The notes: generated from the letters alone by a model not told the origin. A DNA stretch of 64,000 bases from JAUSNA01 sp964568885 (GCA_964568885.1 CAZMSF010000001.1:1-64000); one strand, 5' to 3'. Shown: positions 53,249 to 61,075, counted from the first letter of the stretch. Translations and numbers: made by a program.

Positions 53249-53731
53249 ATGGATGACAACTCATTACAGGACGCACCTGTTGTTGATGGAGAGCTTGCGG
53301 TAACAACGCAGGAAGAAGGAGTAGCCTCTACCCAACCACAAAATCAGGCAGAACTTGTCGTTTCCTTGACAAATCTCATCAATTCAAATTTGACAGAAAT
53401 CGGCAATCTCGAGAAAGAAATGGCAAAGCATAAAGAGATGATTGATAGTGTTCTTGAAAATGATGCCACATACAAACAGCACGCCGAAGCTTCAAAAGAA
53501 GCGGCCCGAGTAAAGGGCGCGACAAAGAAGGAGATTTTCAAGAGGCCCGACGTAAAACACGTCGTTGAAAAACTCAATGAATTGAAGGAAAATTTGGCAG
53601 ATACGAGAGACGAATTGTCAAATTACATCCAAGAATACGCACAAACCTCAGGACAGAATTATTTTGAGGCTGAAGACGGAACCATACAGGAAATAATCTA
53701 CGTTGCAAAGCTCCGCAAAAAGGCCGTTTAG
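53249..53731 (+). CDS. Soluble coiled-coil protein, unknown
   Basis: This 160-aa acidic protein has an unstructured N-terminus (about 1-35), then long charged helices with heptad-like spacing (LTEIGNLEKEMAKHKEMIDSV, and VEKLNELKENLADTRDELSN). A short C-terminal beta-like segment (YFEAEDGTIQEIIYVAKL) follows. There is no signal peptide and no recognised domain. It is monocistronic with its own leaderless-type promoter. Confidence 0.7.
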   Translation: MDDNSLQDAPVVDGELAVTTQEEGVASTQPQNQAELVVSLTNLINSNLTEIGNLEKEMAKHKEMIDSVLENDATYKQHAEASKEAARVKGATKKEIFKRPDVKHVVEKLNELKENLADTRDELSNYIQEYAQTSGQNYFEAEDGTIQEIIYVAKLRKKAV

Positions 53732-53862
53732 CTTCTTTTTTTCCAAAAAAAATACCGCAGATAAAATATCATTCTGAGAATTTCCAGTGCAAGGCACCTC
53801 TCTTTCAGAAGCTCTATCCTGAATTTCTTCAGGACAACATTTTAATGCTGCGGCATTTTATA

Positions 53863-54228
53863 TTAGTTTCTGTTCCAGTCTCCTCCTCCGCGTCTGTCGT
53901 CTCTTCCTCCTCTTCCTCCGCCTCCGCGTCTGTCAAATCCTCCTCTGTTTCCACCTCCAAAGCCTCCGCCTTGTGGTCTTTCTTCTCGTGGTCGTGCGAC
54001 TGAAACAAAAATTGTTCTGTCTCCCAAAGCCGACTTGTCAAGAGCAGTAATTGCTTCCTGAGCTTTTGCGTCGTCTTCAAGTTCTACGAACCCAAATCCT
54101 TTGCTTCTGCCGGTATCCCGGTCAGTGATAAGGGTAGCTGAAAGAACAGCTCCGTAATCTGCAAATAATGTTTTAAGTTCGTCTTCTGTTGTTTGATAAG
54201 GTAAATTTCCAATATAAAGTTTTGTCAT
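53863..54228 (-). CDS. RRM RNA-binding protein with RGG-like tail
   Basis: This 121-aa protein has one RRM (1-80) with RNP2 LYIGNL and RNP1 KGFGFVEL. A Gly/Arg/Asp-rich tail (GGFGGGNRGGFDRRGGGGRGG) matches cyanobacterial-type cold-inducible RNA-binding proteins. AAAGGTGGTGA lies 9 nt before ATG 54228. A -10 (TATAAT) at 54324-54329 implies a 5' leader of about 90 nt, fitting post-transcriptional or cold regulation. Confidence 0.92.
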   Translation of the reverse strand: MTKLYIGNLPYQTTEDELKTLFADYGAVLSATLITDRDTGRSKGFGFVELEDDAKAQEAITALDKSALGDRTIFVSVARPREERPQGGGFGGGNRGGFDRRGGGGRGGRDDRRGGGDWNRN

Positions 54229-54323
54229 TAATATTTCACCACCTTTCTATTTGGGATTAAATGTAGATTTGTATCAATAGTTATCTGGGGCTAAATGCGG
54301 CTTTCTTCCTCTTAGCTATTTGT

Positions 54324-54329
54324 ATTATA
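54324..54329 (-). promoter_or_regulatory. Extended -10 promoter of the RRM gene
   Basis: On the minus strand TGC is followed by TATAAT. The rest of 54229-54538 has no convincing gene. A short AT-rich tract (54440-54480) may hold a plus-strand promoter feeding the terminator at 54530. Confidence 0.55.
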
Positions 54330-54529
54330 GCATAAAATCGGTTTTGCAACAGAAAAAGTCTTGTAGGATTTTGCCTGTACATTTTGTACTCAATTTTTTA
54401 CCTCAAAAAAGTACGTGAAGCGTCAAAGTTTTCATGATGTAGAAAGACATAGTGTATATAGTTTTTATATAGTTGACAGTAAGAAGGGGGGACATTATGA
54501 TGGGATTAGTTTTGGGCTGCCTTACTAAA

Positions 54530-54557
54530 CAACCCCGTTTATCGGGGTTGTTTTTTT
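54530..54557 (+). terminator. Rho-independent terminator overlapping a methyltransferase 3' end
   Basis: Perfect arms CAACCCCG (54530-54537) and CGGGGTTG (54543-54550) with a 5-nt loop are followed by seven T. It is oriented for a plus-strand transcript although no sizeable plus-strand gene precedes it. The last codons of the minus-strand methyltransferase (KKQPR) are encoded within the hairpin. Confidence 0.8.
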
Positions 54558-55138
54558 GACAACACCAATGACCAGGCAAATGGATGTTTGCTTTTTACGA
54601 CAGTTAGTCCATTTTTCTTAAGAAACGCTTCAAATCCCCAAAAGGTCCAGTGATTGATGTGTTCCGGGTGATTACCAAAACTTTTCAGATATTTTCCTCT
54701 CAAAAAATTGGCCATGATAAAAAAGGGTTCATTCGGGACTGAAAAAATGATATATTTTGAAGTTACTCGCCTCATTTCCGCAACCGCCTTTGCCGGATTT
54801 TCCAAGTGTTCCAAAACCTCGGTACAAATTACCAGGTCAAAAGAATTATCGGGATACTTAAGATCGTACACGTCACCTTTTGAAAGATTCAATTCGGGAT
54901 AAATTTTTCTTCCTATTTTTATCGCATCCGAAGAGTAGTCTATTCCTTCGTTTTTCTTTCCGATTTTTTTCTCCTCCAGCTTTTTAAGAGTAAATCCTTC
55001 TCCGCATCCTACGTCCAATATAGATACCGCCCGTAATGGCTTCACTATTTTGAAAAATTCCTTATAAAAATTCCCGATTAACGCTTTTTGAATAGGATTG
55101 GTATTCGCGTGTTTTTTATAATTGGTAGTAGTTGCCAC
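54539..55138 (-). CDS. Class I SAM-dependent methyltransferase
   Basis: This 199-aa protein has SILDVGCGEGFTLKKL (SAM motif I), GIDYSSDAI (motif II), DLVICTEVLEHLENP and YIIFSVPNEPFF, the UbiE/COQ5-like layout. There is no membrane segment. The substrate is unknown. The GTG start at 55138 has GATAAT ending 8 nt upstream, consistent with a leaderless transcript. Confidence 0.9.
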   Translation of the reverse strand: MATTTNYKKHANTNPIQKALIGNFYKEFFKIVKPLRAVSILDVGCGEGFTLKKLEEKKIGKKNEGIDYSSDAIKIGRKIYPELNLSKGDVYDLKYPDNSFDLVICTEVLEHLENPAKAVAEMRRVTSKYIIFSVPNEPFFIMANFLRGKYLKSFGNHPEHINHWTFWGFEAFLKKNGLTVVKSKHPFAWSLVLSKKQPR

Positions 55139-55203
55139 AGGTCTCTATTATCGTAGACGGCTCATTCCTTTTCAAGACCAATATTGTGTATACTGAAAAA
55201 TGC

Positions 55204-56178
55204 ATGAAAATCGTCGGTAAATTCGTCCTGTGGTTTGTAATATTACTTGTTGGAAGCAATTTTGTACTGGCCGCAATTACTTATAGCCATAACGCGCACT
55301 TCTCCTCCTTGAGTTCAATAATCTCTCCACTCCCCCAAATTTTGACAAACGCTTTTGCCCACAAAGCCAATGCGAGCGATTTTTGGCAACCCAGTTTGCA
55401 CGCTTTTCAAACGAGCCAAAAAAAGCCGGAATTGACTTCACGAGCAGCCATTTCTTACGATACTTCGACAGACACACTCCTCTATTCGAAGAATATTGAC
55501 GAAAAACTACCTATTGCGTCTCTCACTAAAATCATGACTGCAGTGATAGCTCTTGAAAATATGAGTCTCACGGATAAAATAACGGTTTCAAAATCGGCCG
55601 CGACAGTAGGAGAGGATTCTATGGGGCTCTCGGAAGGCGAAACGCTCACGCTTGAGGACTTGCTGCACGGCCTCATCCTTAATTCGGGAAATGATGCAGC
55701 AGAAAGTATAGCTCAAGGAAGCAAATTCAAGCGGGATGATTTTTTGCATCTTATGAATAAAAAAGCCGAAGACCTGGGACTAACAAACACCCGCTTCTCC
55801 AATCCATCAGGCCTTCAGGGGGACGGGGTGCAGTACAGTACCGTAAAAGAACTTCTTGTTTTGACCCGGTATGCTCTCCAAAAAGAAGAATTTAGAAAAA
55901 TTGCGGCAACCTATGAATACGATATTCCCCAAACTCCCGAGCACAAAGCATTTACTCTTTACAATGAAACAAATCTTCTGACAACCTATCCCGGAGTCAA
56001 AGGGGTAAAGACGGGCTTTACGGATGAGGCCGGAATGTGTCTCGTGACATACCTTGACTATCAAGGGCACAAAATAATTGCGGTGTTGTTAAATAGCGGC
56101 AACAGACGGCAGGAGATGATGGAACTGTTAGACTATAGCCTCAAAAGTCTCGGTGTGAACCCGCCTTCCCACGGATAG
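55204..56178 (+). CDS. dacA: D-alanyl-D-alanine carboxypeptidase (peptidase S11)
   Basis: From ATG 55204 the protein is 324 aa. It has a signal or anchor segment (about 7-26), SxxK as SLTK (about 107), SxN as SGND (about 163) and KTG in VKTGFTDEAG (about 268): all three motifs intact, unlike the paralogue at 2678. It removes terminal D-Ala from peptidoglycan stems. The start is set by TATACT (55189-55194), 9 nt upstream; a longer frame to 55132 contains this promoter. Confidence 0.93.
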   Translation: MKIVGKFVLWFVILLVGSNFVLAAITYSHNAHFSSLSSIISPLPQILTNAFAHKANASDFWQPSLHAFQTSQKKPELTSRAAISYDTSTDTLLYSKNIDEKLPIASLTKIMTAVIALENMSLTDKITVSKSAATVGEDSMGLSEGETLTLEDLLHGLILNSGNDAAESIAQGSKFKRDDFLHLMNKKAEDLGLTNTRFSNPSGLQGDGVQYSTVKELLVLTRYALQKEEFRKIAATYEYDIPQTPEHKAFTLYNETNLLTTYPGVKGVKTGFTDEAGMCLVTYLDYQGHKIIAVLLNSGNRRQEMMELLDYSLKSLGVNPPSHG

Positions 56179-56274
56179 TTTGTGTTTGAGGCGTGTTTGC
56201 TTCGCACCATTTTTTCGCTTCGCTTCAAAATCGAGCGGTCTGCCGTGAAACTGGCAGCGAGGACCGCTTGTTTG
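56178..56274 (-). repeat. tRNA-Leu 3'-end copy with nested hairpins
   Basis: GTTTGTGTTTGAGGCG (56178-56193) matches the tRNA-Leu 3' end and its flank (56270-56285) at 14 of 16 bases. Between them lies a nested hairpin, outer arms AGCGGTC (56234-56240) and GACCGCT (56262-56268), inner TGCC/GGCA. The layout matches those at tRNA-Ala and tRNA-Pro. Confidence 0.65.
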
Positions 56275-56355
56275 TGCCTGAGGCGGGACTCGAACCCGCA
56301 TGACTTGCGCCACACGCTCTTAAGGCGTGCGTGTATACCATTCCACCACTCAGGC
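56275..56355 (-). tRNA. tRNA-Leu(TAA)
   Basis: On the minus strand acceptor strands GCCTGAG/CTCAGGC pair. Anticodon stem CACGC/GCGTG encloses CTTAAGA, giving TAA (Leu). A long variable arm (class II) is present and the T loop is TTCGAGT. Discriminator A; CCA not encoded. Confidence 0.95.
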
Positions 56356-56398
56356 GTTTTTTTATTTTAATGCACCTCAAGTTCAAACACAAGGTGAC

Positions 56399-56974
56399 TC
56401 AGCGGATATTGTGCTTCAAAAAGTCGATTATTTGTGCATGGTGAGAATAGAAAATCCACATATTAAGAAGAACCAGTCCCGGAAAGACAATACCTTTCTC
56501 AATTATTCCCCCGGTATGAAACCGCAATACCTTGAGAGGTGGAATTCCGATGTGAAGTGGTATCGGAAATAGCCAGGGAACCCCGTCGTGGGTGAAGGTG
56601 TCCGTCACCAAATGAGAAACAACCCCTATCATAAAGGCCCACCAGACGATATTCATATCAACTATAAGAACACCTGAGATAAGCATCAAAAACAGCTTTG
56701 ATAAAACCCCAAAAAGAATTATGCCCAATATTGAGTGGGAAATGAATCTGTGTCCTCCAAAAAGCGGTGAAATAAATTTACCAAATAGAGTCCCGAGCGT
56801 CATTCTATGCCACAACGCGCCGGTTGGCTGATCGATATCGGGGGTAAGACCGCCTATCATATTCGCAGAAAATGCAACAAAAGCCGTTGCCAAAGACATA
56901 TGAGAGATAGGCTGGGTTGCAACTATAAATGACACGGCGGTGAATGCGGCTAAATCATGTGTTCTTCCTGTCAT
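56399..56974 (-). CDS. DUF457/YdjM-like membrane-bound predicted hydrolase
   Basis: This 191-aa protein has about four helices and His/Asp clusters of the DUF457 family: GRTHDLAAF, GGLTPDIDQP, HRFISHSILG and HLVTDTFTHDG. These can form a metal site at the membrane. The family's role is unknown. Its start overlaps the alpha/beta-hydrolase stop by 4 bp, so the two are co-translated. Confidence 0.85.
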   Translation of the reverse strand: MTGRTHDLAAFTAVSFIVATQPISHMSLATAFVAFSANMIGGLTPDIDQPTGALWHRMTLGTLFGKFISPLFGGHRFISHSILGIILFGVLSKLFLMLISGVLIVDMNIVWWAFMIGVVSHLVTDTFTHDGVPWLFPIPLHIGIPPLKVLRFHTGGIIEKGIVFPGLVLLNMWIFYSHHAQIIDFLKHNIR

Positions 56975-57861
56975 TTGAGGTTTTTACTGAAAAAATCACC
57001 TACCGTTTGCTTGTATAACTCGGGATTCGTCTTGAATGTTTCCACATGTTTTGCGCCGGGAAAAAGAACTCTCTGTCCTTTATCAACAAGGGTAAGCAAA
57101 TCGGCACTGTTTTGGGGAGGAATAAGTGTGTCATTCTCTCCGTGCAAAAAAAGCAACGGCGTCTCTTTCAATGGGGATATGTAATCCACCGGCCGCACAA
57201 CATCTACATCGATTCTGTATAACGTTTTTGCTGCAAAATAAATACCCGGGTGAAGAAAAAGAGGTACATTATGCTCTTTTAACATAATATCCGACACAAT
57301 CGGCCGGACAACGGTAGCAGGACTATCAAGCACAATCCCACCTGCTGCCTTCACGTCGTTTGAGGCCATTATTGTTGCGATTGCACCTAATGAATCACTG
57401 ATAATTCCGATGCTTTGCGGCTTATATTCTTGTCCTACAAGATATTCAAAAGCTCCCGCAACGTCATTTCTTTCATATTGTCCAAAACTTATCCGCGAAT
57501 ATTGGGACTCCCCTGTCCCTCGAAGGTCAAAAAGTAAAATTGTATATCCCAAATCAAGAAAATATTTCGCTATCTCAGGTGTTCCATATACTTCATTTGC
57601 ACGATTCATGTTCCCCGCACCGTGTACAAACATGATAGCCTTGCCATTGGTCCCCGGGAAGAACCAGCCTGCAAGCTGCAGGTTGTCTTTTGAGCGGAAA
57701 ACTACATCGGCTCCCCGTCCGATATTTGCCTTGTCATAGGTGACGGGACTTTTGCCGGGGACGGTCAAAACAGAGGCTATATAGATACTTACACCAATGT
57801 ATGCAATAACTGCAAGAAGTATAAGTCCTGCAATAATTTGAAATAGCCGGATGCCAAACAT
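56971..57861 (-). CDS. Membrane-anchored alpha/beta hydrolase
   Basis: This 296-aa protein has an N-terminal helix (about 8-30) and an alpha/beta hydrolase domain: IMFVHGAG (oxyanion region), FDLRGTG, nucleophile in ISDSLGA (S-D-S-L-G, so the first Gly of GxSxG is Ser), Asp in HGENDTLIP and His in GAKHVETF. It is probably an esterase or peptidase outside the membrane. An extended -10 (TGC then TACACT, 57868-57873) ends 6 nt before ATG 57861, the same arrangement as the DUF192 promoter. Confidence 0.9.
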   Translation of the reverse strand: MFGIRLFQIIAGLILLAVIAYIGVSIYIASVLTVPGKSPVTYDKANIGRGADVVFRSKDNLQLAGWFFPGTNGKAIMFVHGAGNMNRANEVYGTPEIAKYFLDLGYTILLFDLRGTGESQYSRISFGQYERNDVAGAFEYLVGQEYKPQSIGIISDSLGAIATIMASNDVKAAGGIVLDSPATVVRPIVSDIMLKEHNVPLFLHPGIYFAAKTLYRIDVDVVRPVDYISPLKETPLLFLHGENDTLIPPQNSADLLTLVDKGQRVLFPGAKHVETFKTNPELYKQTVGDFFSKNLK

Positions 57862-57891
57862 TTTTTAAGTGTAGCAGAAAACTGAAAACTA

Positions 57892-57980
57892 TTACCAGTC
57901 CTTGCGAGAAGCAGAGCTTGCAGGCTCGATTGCTACCAATCATTTTTGTAAGCAAAGCTTGCAAAAAACCCTTACCAGTC
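57892..57980. repeat. Duplicated rarA 3' end with hairpin cores
   Basis: TTACCAGTC, the end of the rarA gene (57972-57980), recurs at 57892-57900 and, degenerate (CTACCAATC), at 57933-57941. Between the copies lie GTAAGCAAAGCTTGC (57948-57962), with outer arms TTTTT/AAAAA, and a variant GAGAAGCAGAGCTTGC (57906-57921). Confidence 0.75.
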
Positions 57981-59171
57981 TTTTTTGTAGTACTTTTTTC
58001 CTTGAAGTTCTTTGGGAAGGTATTCCTGGTCTACTTTTTTCCCTTCCTTTTCTTCTTTCCATGCGTACCGCACATGTCCTTCACCGTACCCTAAATTTTT
58101 CATTACTTTGTTTGAAGCATTTCTCAAGTGCATGGGAATCGTAGGCAAATTCTCCATTTCAACGTCAGCCAGAGCCTGGAAAATTCCTGTTGTTGAAGCT
58201 ATGCTCTTTTTTGCGGTCGCAAGTAAGGTCGCTGTCTGGGCCAAAATGAGCTGAGCCTCGGGAAGTCCTATCATATGAACCGCTTGCATCGCGCTTGTGG
58301 CAACCACCAGCGCCGTCGGCTGGGCGTTCCCGATATCCTCCGAGGCAAATACCACCATGCGCCGGGCTATAAACATCGGGTCTTCCCCCGCTTTTAACAT
58401 CCGTGCCAAATAATGAAGCGTCGCATCCGGGTCATTCCCACGCATGCTTTTGATAAAGGCAGAAATTGTATCGTAATGGTAATCTCCTTTTTTGTCATAA
58501 TAAACTGCTCTTCGTTGCATTGCATCCTCGGCTGTTTTTAGATCTAGCTTTTTAGATAAGGAAACCGCAACTTCAATTGCATTTATCGCAAATCTGGCAT
58601 CCCCATTTGAATATTTAACTATGTGAGAAATTGCCTCGTCCGTTGCTCTTGCCTTTGGAAAAAGAGACAGTGCCCGCCTTACTACCTTTTCAATGTCAAT
58701 ATCTTCAAGCGGCTTTAAGACAAAAAGCTGCGAACGGGATAAGAGCGGCGCATTTACCCGAAAACCCGGATTTTCCGTCGTCGCCCCAATAAGAAGTATC
58801 GTTCCGTTTTCAACGTGAGGCAAGAATGCATCCTGTTGAGCCTTATTGAAACGGTGAATTTCGTCCACAAAAAGAACAGTCATTTTCCCTTTTTCTTCCT
58901 TTATGGCTTGAGCATGTTTTATGACGTTTCGAACGTCGGCAACGCCCGATGTTACGGCAGAGAAAAAAATGAACTCTGCATCAATTGAATTTGCAATGAC
59001 GGTTGCCAGAGTTGTCTTTCCGCATCCCGGTGGTCCCCAAAATATCATGGAAAAAACTTGCCCACGCTCTATCATCGTGCGGATTGGTTTTCCTTTTCCT
59101 ACCAAATGCTCTTGTCCTATGAACTCATCCAACGTTTTGGGGCGCATTCTCTCTGCCAGAGGTATTTGCAT
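57972..59171 (-). CDS. rarA: Replication-associated recombination protein A
   Basis: This 399-aa AAA+ ATPase starts with RPKTLDEFIGQEHLVG. It has Walker A GPPGCGKTT, Walker B LFVDEIHRFNKAQQD, sensor GATTENPGFRVN, and the C-terminal oligomerisation region (MRGNDPDATLHYLARML, ALVVATSAMQAVHMIG). RarA/MgsA acts at stalled replication forks with SSB. TAGAAT (59178-59183) ends 6 nt before ATG 59171. Its 3' end is flanked by duplicated copies and hairpins. Confidence 0.95.
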   Translation of the reverse strand: MQIPLAERMRPKTLDEFIGQEHLVGKGKPIRTMIERGQVFSMIFWGPPGCGKTTLATVIANSIDAEFIFFSAVTSGVADVRNVIKHAQAIKEEKGKMTVLFVDEIHRFNKAQQDAFLPHVENGTILLIGATTENPGFRVNAPLLSRSQLFVLKPLEDIDIEKVVRRALSLFPKARATDEAISHIVKYSNGDARFAINAIEVAVSLSKKLDLKTAEDAMQRRAVYYDKKGDYHYDTISAFIKSMRGNDPDATLHYLARMLKAGEDPMFIARRMVVFASEDIGNAQPTALVVATSAMQAVHMIGLPEAQLILAQTATLLATAKKSIASTTGIFQALADVEMENLPTIPMHLRNASNKVMKNLGYGEGHVRYAWKEEKEGKKVDQEYLPKELQGKKYYKKDW

Positions 59172-59228
59172 GAGTCTATTCTAACACTTCAAAACAACCC
59201 ATTTGTTTTGTAAAATAGACAAACATAA

Positions 59229-59291
59229 AGAAGTTAGGGCCCGTAGTTCACCGGTAAGCAAAGCTTGCCGCTGCACTCGGGTCAGAAGTTA
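59229..59291 (+). repeat. Truncated tRNA-Ala 5' copy plus hairpin core
   Basis: A 28-bp segment (59229-59256) is identical to 59284-59311, which covers the real tRNA-Ala 5' end through the D loop. The copy breaks off after CCGGTA and continues with the core GTAAGCAAAGCTTGC (59254-59268), whose outer arms are CGG/CCG, then CTCGGGTC resembling the tRNA 3' acceptor. Confidence 0.85.
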
Positions 59292-59362
59292 GGGCCCGTA
59301 GTTCACCGGTAGAATGCATCCATGGCATGGATGAGAAAGGAGTTCGATTCTCCTCGGGTCCA
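59292..59362 (+). tRNA. tRNA-Ala(GGC)
   Basis: Acceptor GGGCCCG pairs with CGGGTCC, giving the G3-U70 wobble that marks alanine tRNA. Anticodon stem CATCC/GGATG encloses ATGGCAT, anticodon GGC. T arm AGGAG/CTCCT with TTCGATT; discriminator A. Confidence 0.95.
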
Positions 59363-59364
59363 CA

Positions 59365-59492
59365 ACAAAGTGAAAAGGTGAGCTTGTTGCGAGCAACCGG
59401 CTGCGCCGGAACGAATCCCCTAAGGTCCACACCAGGAAAGGCTGTTGTTTGCAGCAACTGACTGCGTCAGAACGATTCTCCTCGGGTCCACA
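59365..59492 (+). repeat. Two tandem tRNA-Ala 3'-end copies with covarying hairpins
   Basis: The tRNA 3' end (59345-59364) is repeated exactly for 20 bp at 59473-59492 and in diverged form near 59410-59434. Each copy is preceded by two hairpins: GTTGC-GA-GCAAC then CCGGC-TGC-GCCGG in the first unit, and GTTG...CAAC then CTGAC-TGC-GTCAG in the second. The differences between units are compensatory. Confidence 0.85.
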
Positions 59493-59511
59493 GTACCCTT
59501 TTTGATACGTA

Positions 59512-59540
59512 TTGACAACGCGGCCTTCCGGTGGCATAGT
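59512..59540 (+). promoter_or_regulatory. Promoter of the cupredoxin gene
   Basis: TTGACA (59512-59517), 17 bp, CATAGT (59535-59540), ending 7 nt before ATG 59548. An open frame reaches back into this promoter, so 59548 is taken as start. Confidence 0.8.
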
Positions 59541-59547
59541 AAGGAAA

Positions 59548-60045
59548 ATGGAAAACAACGAAACAACTCCCTCAAAGAAAGGCATGTCTCCCATGATGAT
59601 TGGCGGAATCGTTATTCTTATTATTGTTGTTATCGGTGCAATTGTCTTTATGACAAAGGGAGGCTCTAAATCGACCTCTGAAACGACCAATACCCCCAGT
59701 TCTGCACCGACGCAAGCGACTCAACAGGCACCTGCCGAGGGAAGCGCAATGGAAGAAAAGAAAGAAGGAGCCGTAAAAACTTTCACCATTGAGGCATCTA
59801 GCTTTAAATTCTCACCAAATACAATGACAGTTAATGAGGGAGATATGGTAAAAATTACTTTCAAAAACACCCAAGGGTTTCATGACTTTGCTCTCGATGA
59901 ATTCAACGTCAAATCAAAGACTATTTCTGCCGGTCAGACCGAGGAAATACAATTTGTTGCAAGCAAAAAGGGATCCTTTGAATTCTATTGCTCTGTTGGT
60001 AATCACAGAGCCATGGGGATGACCGGGACACTCACCGTTAACTAA
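59548..60045 (+). CDS. Membrane-anchored cupredoxin
   Basis: From ATG 59548 the protein is 165 aa. It has one membrane helix (about 16-38), a Ser/Thr/Pro/Gln-rich spacer (about 40-80) and a cupredoxin domain (about 88-165) with type-1 copper ligands: His in GFHDFAL, Cys in FYCSVGNH, that His, and Met in GMTGTL. It is a candidate extracytosolic electron carrier. Its final 15 coding bases are repeated at 60096-60110 next to two hairpin cores. Confidence 0.92.
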   Translation: MENNETTPSKKGMSPMMIGGIVILIIVVIGAIVFMTKGGSKSTSETTNTPSSAPTQATQQAPAEGSAMEEKKEGAVKTFTIEASSFKFSPNTMTVNEGDMVKITFKNTQGFHDFALDEFNVKSKTISAGQTEEIQFVASKKGSFEFYCSVGNHRAMGMTGTLTVN

Positions 60046-60110
60046 TGATGACGGCAAGCTTTGCTTACCGCTAGTTGACCATGTGGCAAGCTTTGCTCAC
60101 CGTTAACTAA
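60031..60110. repeat. Duplicated cupredoxin 3' end with two hairpin cores
   Basis: CTCACCGTTAACTAA (60031-60045, the gene's last codons and stop) is repeated exactly at 60096-60110. Between are GCAAGCTTTGCTTAC (60054-60068) and GCAAGCTTTGCTCAC (60086-60100). The first has outer arms CGG/CCG. Confidence 0.85.
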
Positions 60111-60114
60111 CCTT

Positions 60115-61038
60115 CTATTTTGTTTTCATTCTTTCGCTGACTACTTGAGTTAACATTTGCACTTTGTTGTAAACCACTTCAAAAACTGTCCGTTTCTTAC
60201 AAATTTCGTTAAGAGCAGCCGTATCTTCGCTGCTTGGTTGTAAAACTGTCGTTGTTTGAGGGTACATTATCGAATTTTCATTATCAATGTGATCAAGACC
60301 CAGAGCATGGCCGAATTCGTGGGTCAAAGTATGCAAAAATTCATCCTTCGAAATGTCTATATAAATACTGATTTTTCGCTTTGCTCCTTCCTGTTCATAA
60401 AGTCCCTCCTCAGGCCGGAATTGCAGAACCTGCTTGTAATTGTCTATTGTTTGATTCAGTTTCTGAGCGTTTAGGTTGTATTCTTGAGTAGATTGCCCCA
60501 AACTTTGTGCCTCCTCGTTGAGGCTTTTGGCCTCGACCTGCAGCTCTCTTTGAGAGGAGACCAGCTTGTCATATTCCTCTTTTGGAGCCCCTCCGCGGCT
60601 ATTCCAATACTGAATCTGCTGATTTAACTGATTTACTTTTACTTCAAAATCTTCTTGCTTTTTCTTGAAAGCGGCAATCTTCGGATCGATATCCCCTTGT
60701 TTTTGCTTCAAATCGCTATTGAGTTGAGTAATTTCGCTTGTGAGAGCTTGCCTTGAGTCATACACCATATTGATAGTAAAGGTGGAATTCGAGTCATAAA
60801 CGAACAGTTGTTTGTTTTGGGTCGTATTCCAAATATTGGCCGCAGCTTTTGCATCCGTCAAAAGCTCATCCGAGGTAACATTGAACCGTGAGTCAATTGA
60901 ACCGATAGAATAGGCTATTGATGTATCGCACGGAGAATAATAGACAACTTTTTCCATAAGGGCTTTCCCCTGTGGGGTAAACACTACAAAAAAAGCAATC
61001 AAAAACACTAAAGCGGCAATTATCCAAATTCGCTTCAT
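60115..61038 (-). CDS. Matrixin-like zinc metalloprotease (M10) with coiled coil
   Basis: From ATG 61038 the protein is 307 aa. It has a signal or anchor segment (about 3-22), a short N-terminal domain, a long coiled-coil insert (about 95-190, with IAAFKKKQEDFEVKVNQLNQ and similar), and a metzincin zinc site HEFGHALGLDH followed by SIMYP (Met-turn). The insert splits the catalytic domain: its first strands lie before and the zinc helix after the coil. TACAAT ends 6 nt before ATG 61038; a longer frame to 61119 overlaps the ZIP gene. Confidence 0.88.
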   Translation of the reverse strand: MKRIWIIAALVFLIAFFVVFTPQGKALMEKVVYYSPCDTSIAYSIGSIDSRFNVTSDELLTDAKAAANIWNTTQNKQLFVYDSNSTFTINMVYDSRQALTSEITQLNSDLKQKQGDIDPKIAAFKKKQEDFEVKVNQLNQQIQYWNSRGGAPKEEYDKLVSSQRELQVEAKSLNEEAQSLGQSTQEYNLNAQKLNQTIDNYKQVLQFRPEEGLYEQEGAKRKISIYIDISKDEFLHTLTHEFGHALGLDHIDNENSIMYPQTTTVLQPSSEDTAALNEICKKRTVFEVVYNKVQMLTQVVSERMKTK

Positions 61039-61044
61039 AATAGA

Positions 61045-61073
61045 ATTGTAGTAGAGTCTAGACGTGGTTTCAA
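61045..61073 (-). promoter_or_regulatory. Promoter of the matrixin gene
   Basis: On the minus strand TTGAAA (61068-61073), 17 bp, TACAAT (61045-61050), 6 nt before ATG 61038. It lies just downstream of the ZIP stop codon (61076). Confidence 0.8.
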
Positions 61074-61075
61074 AT

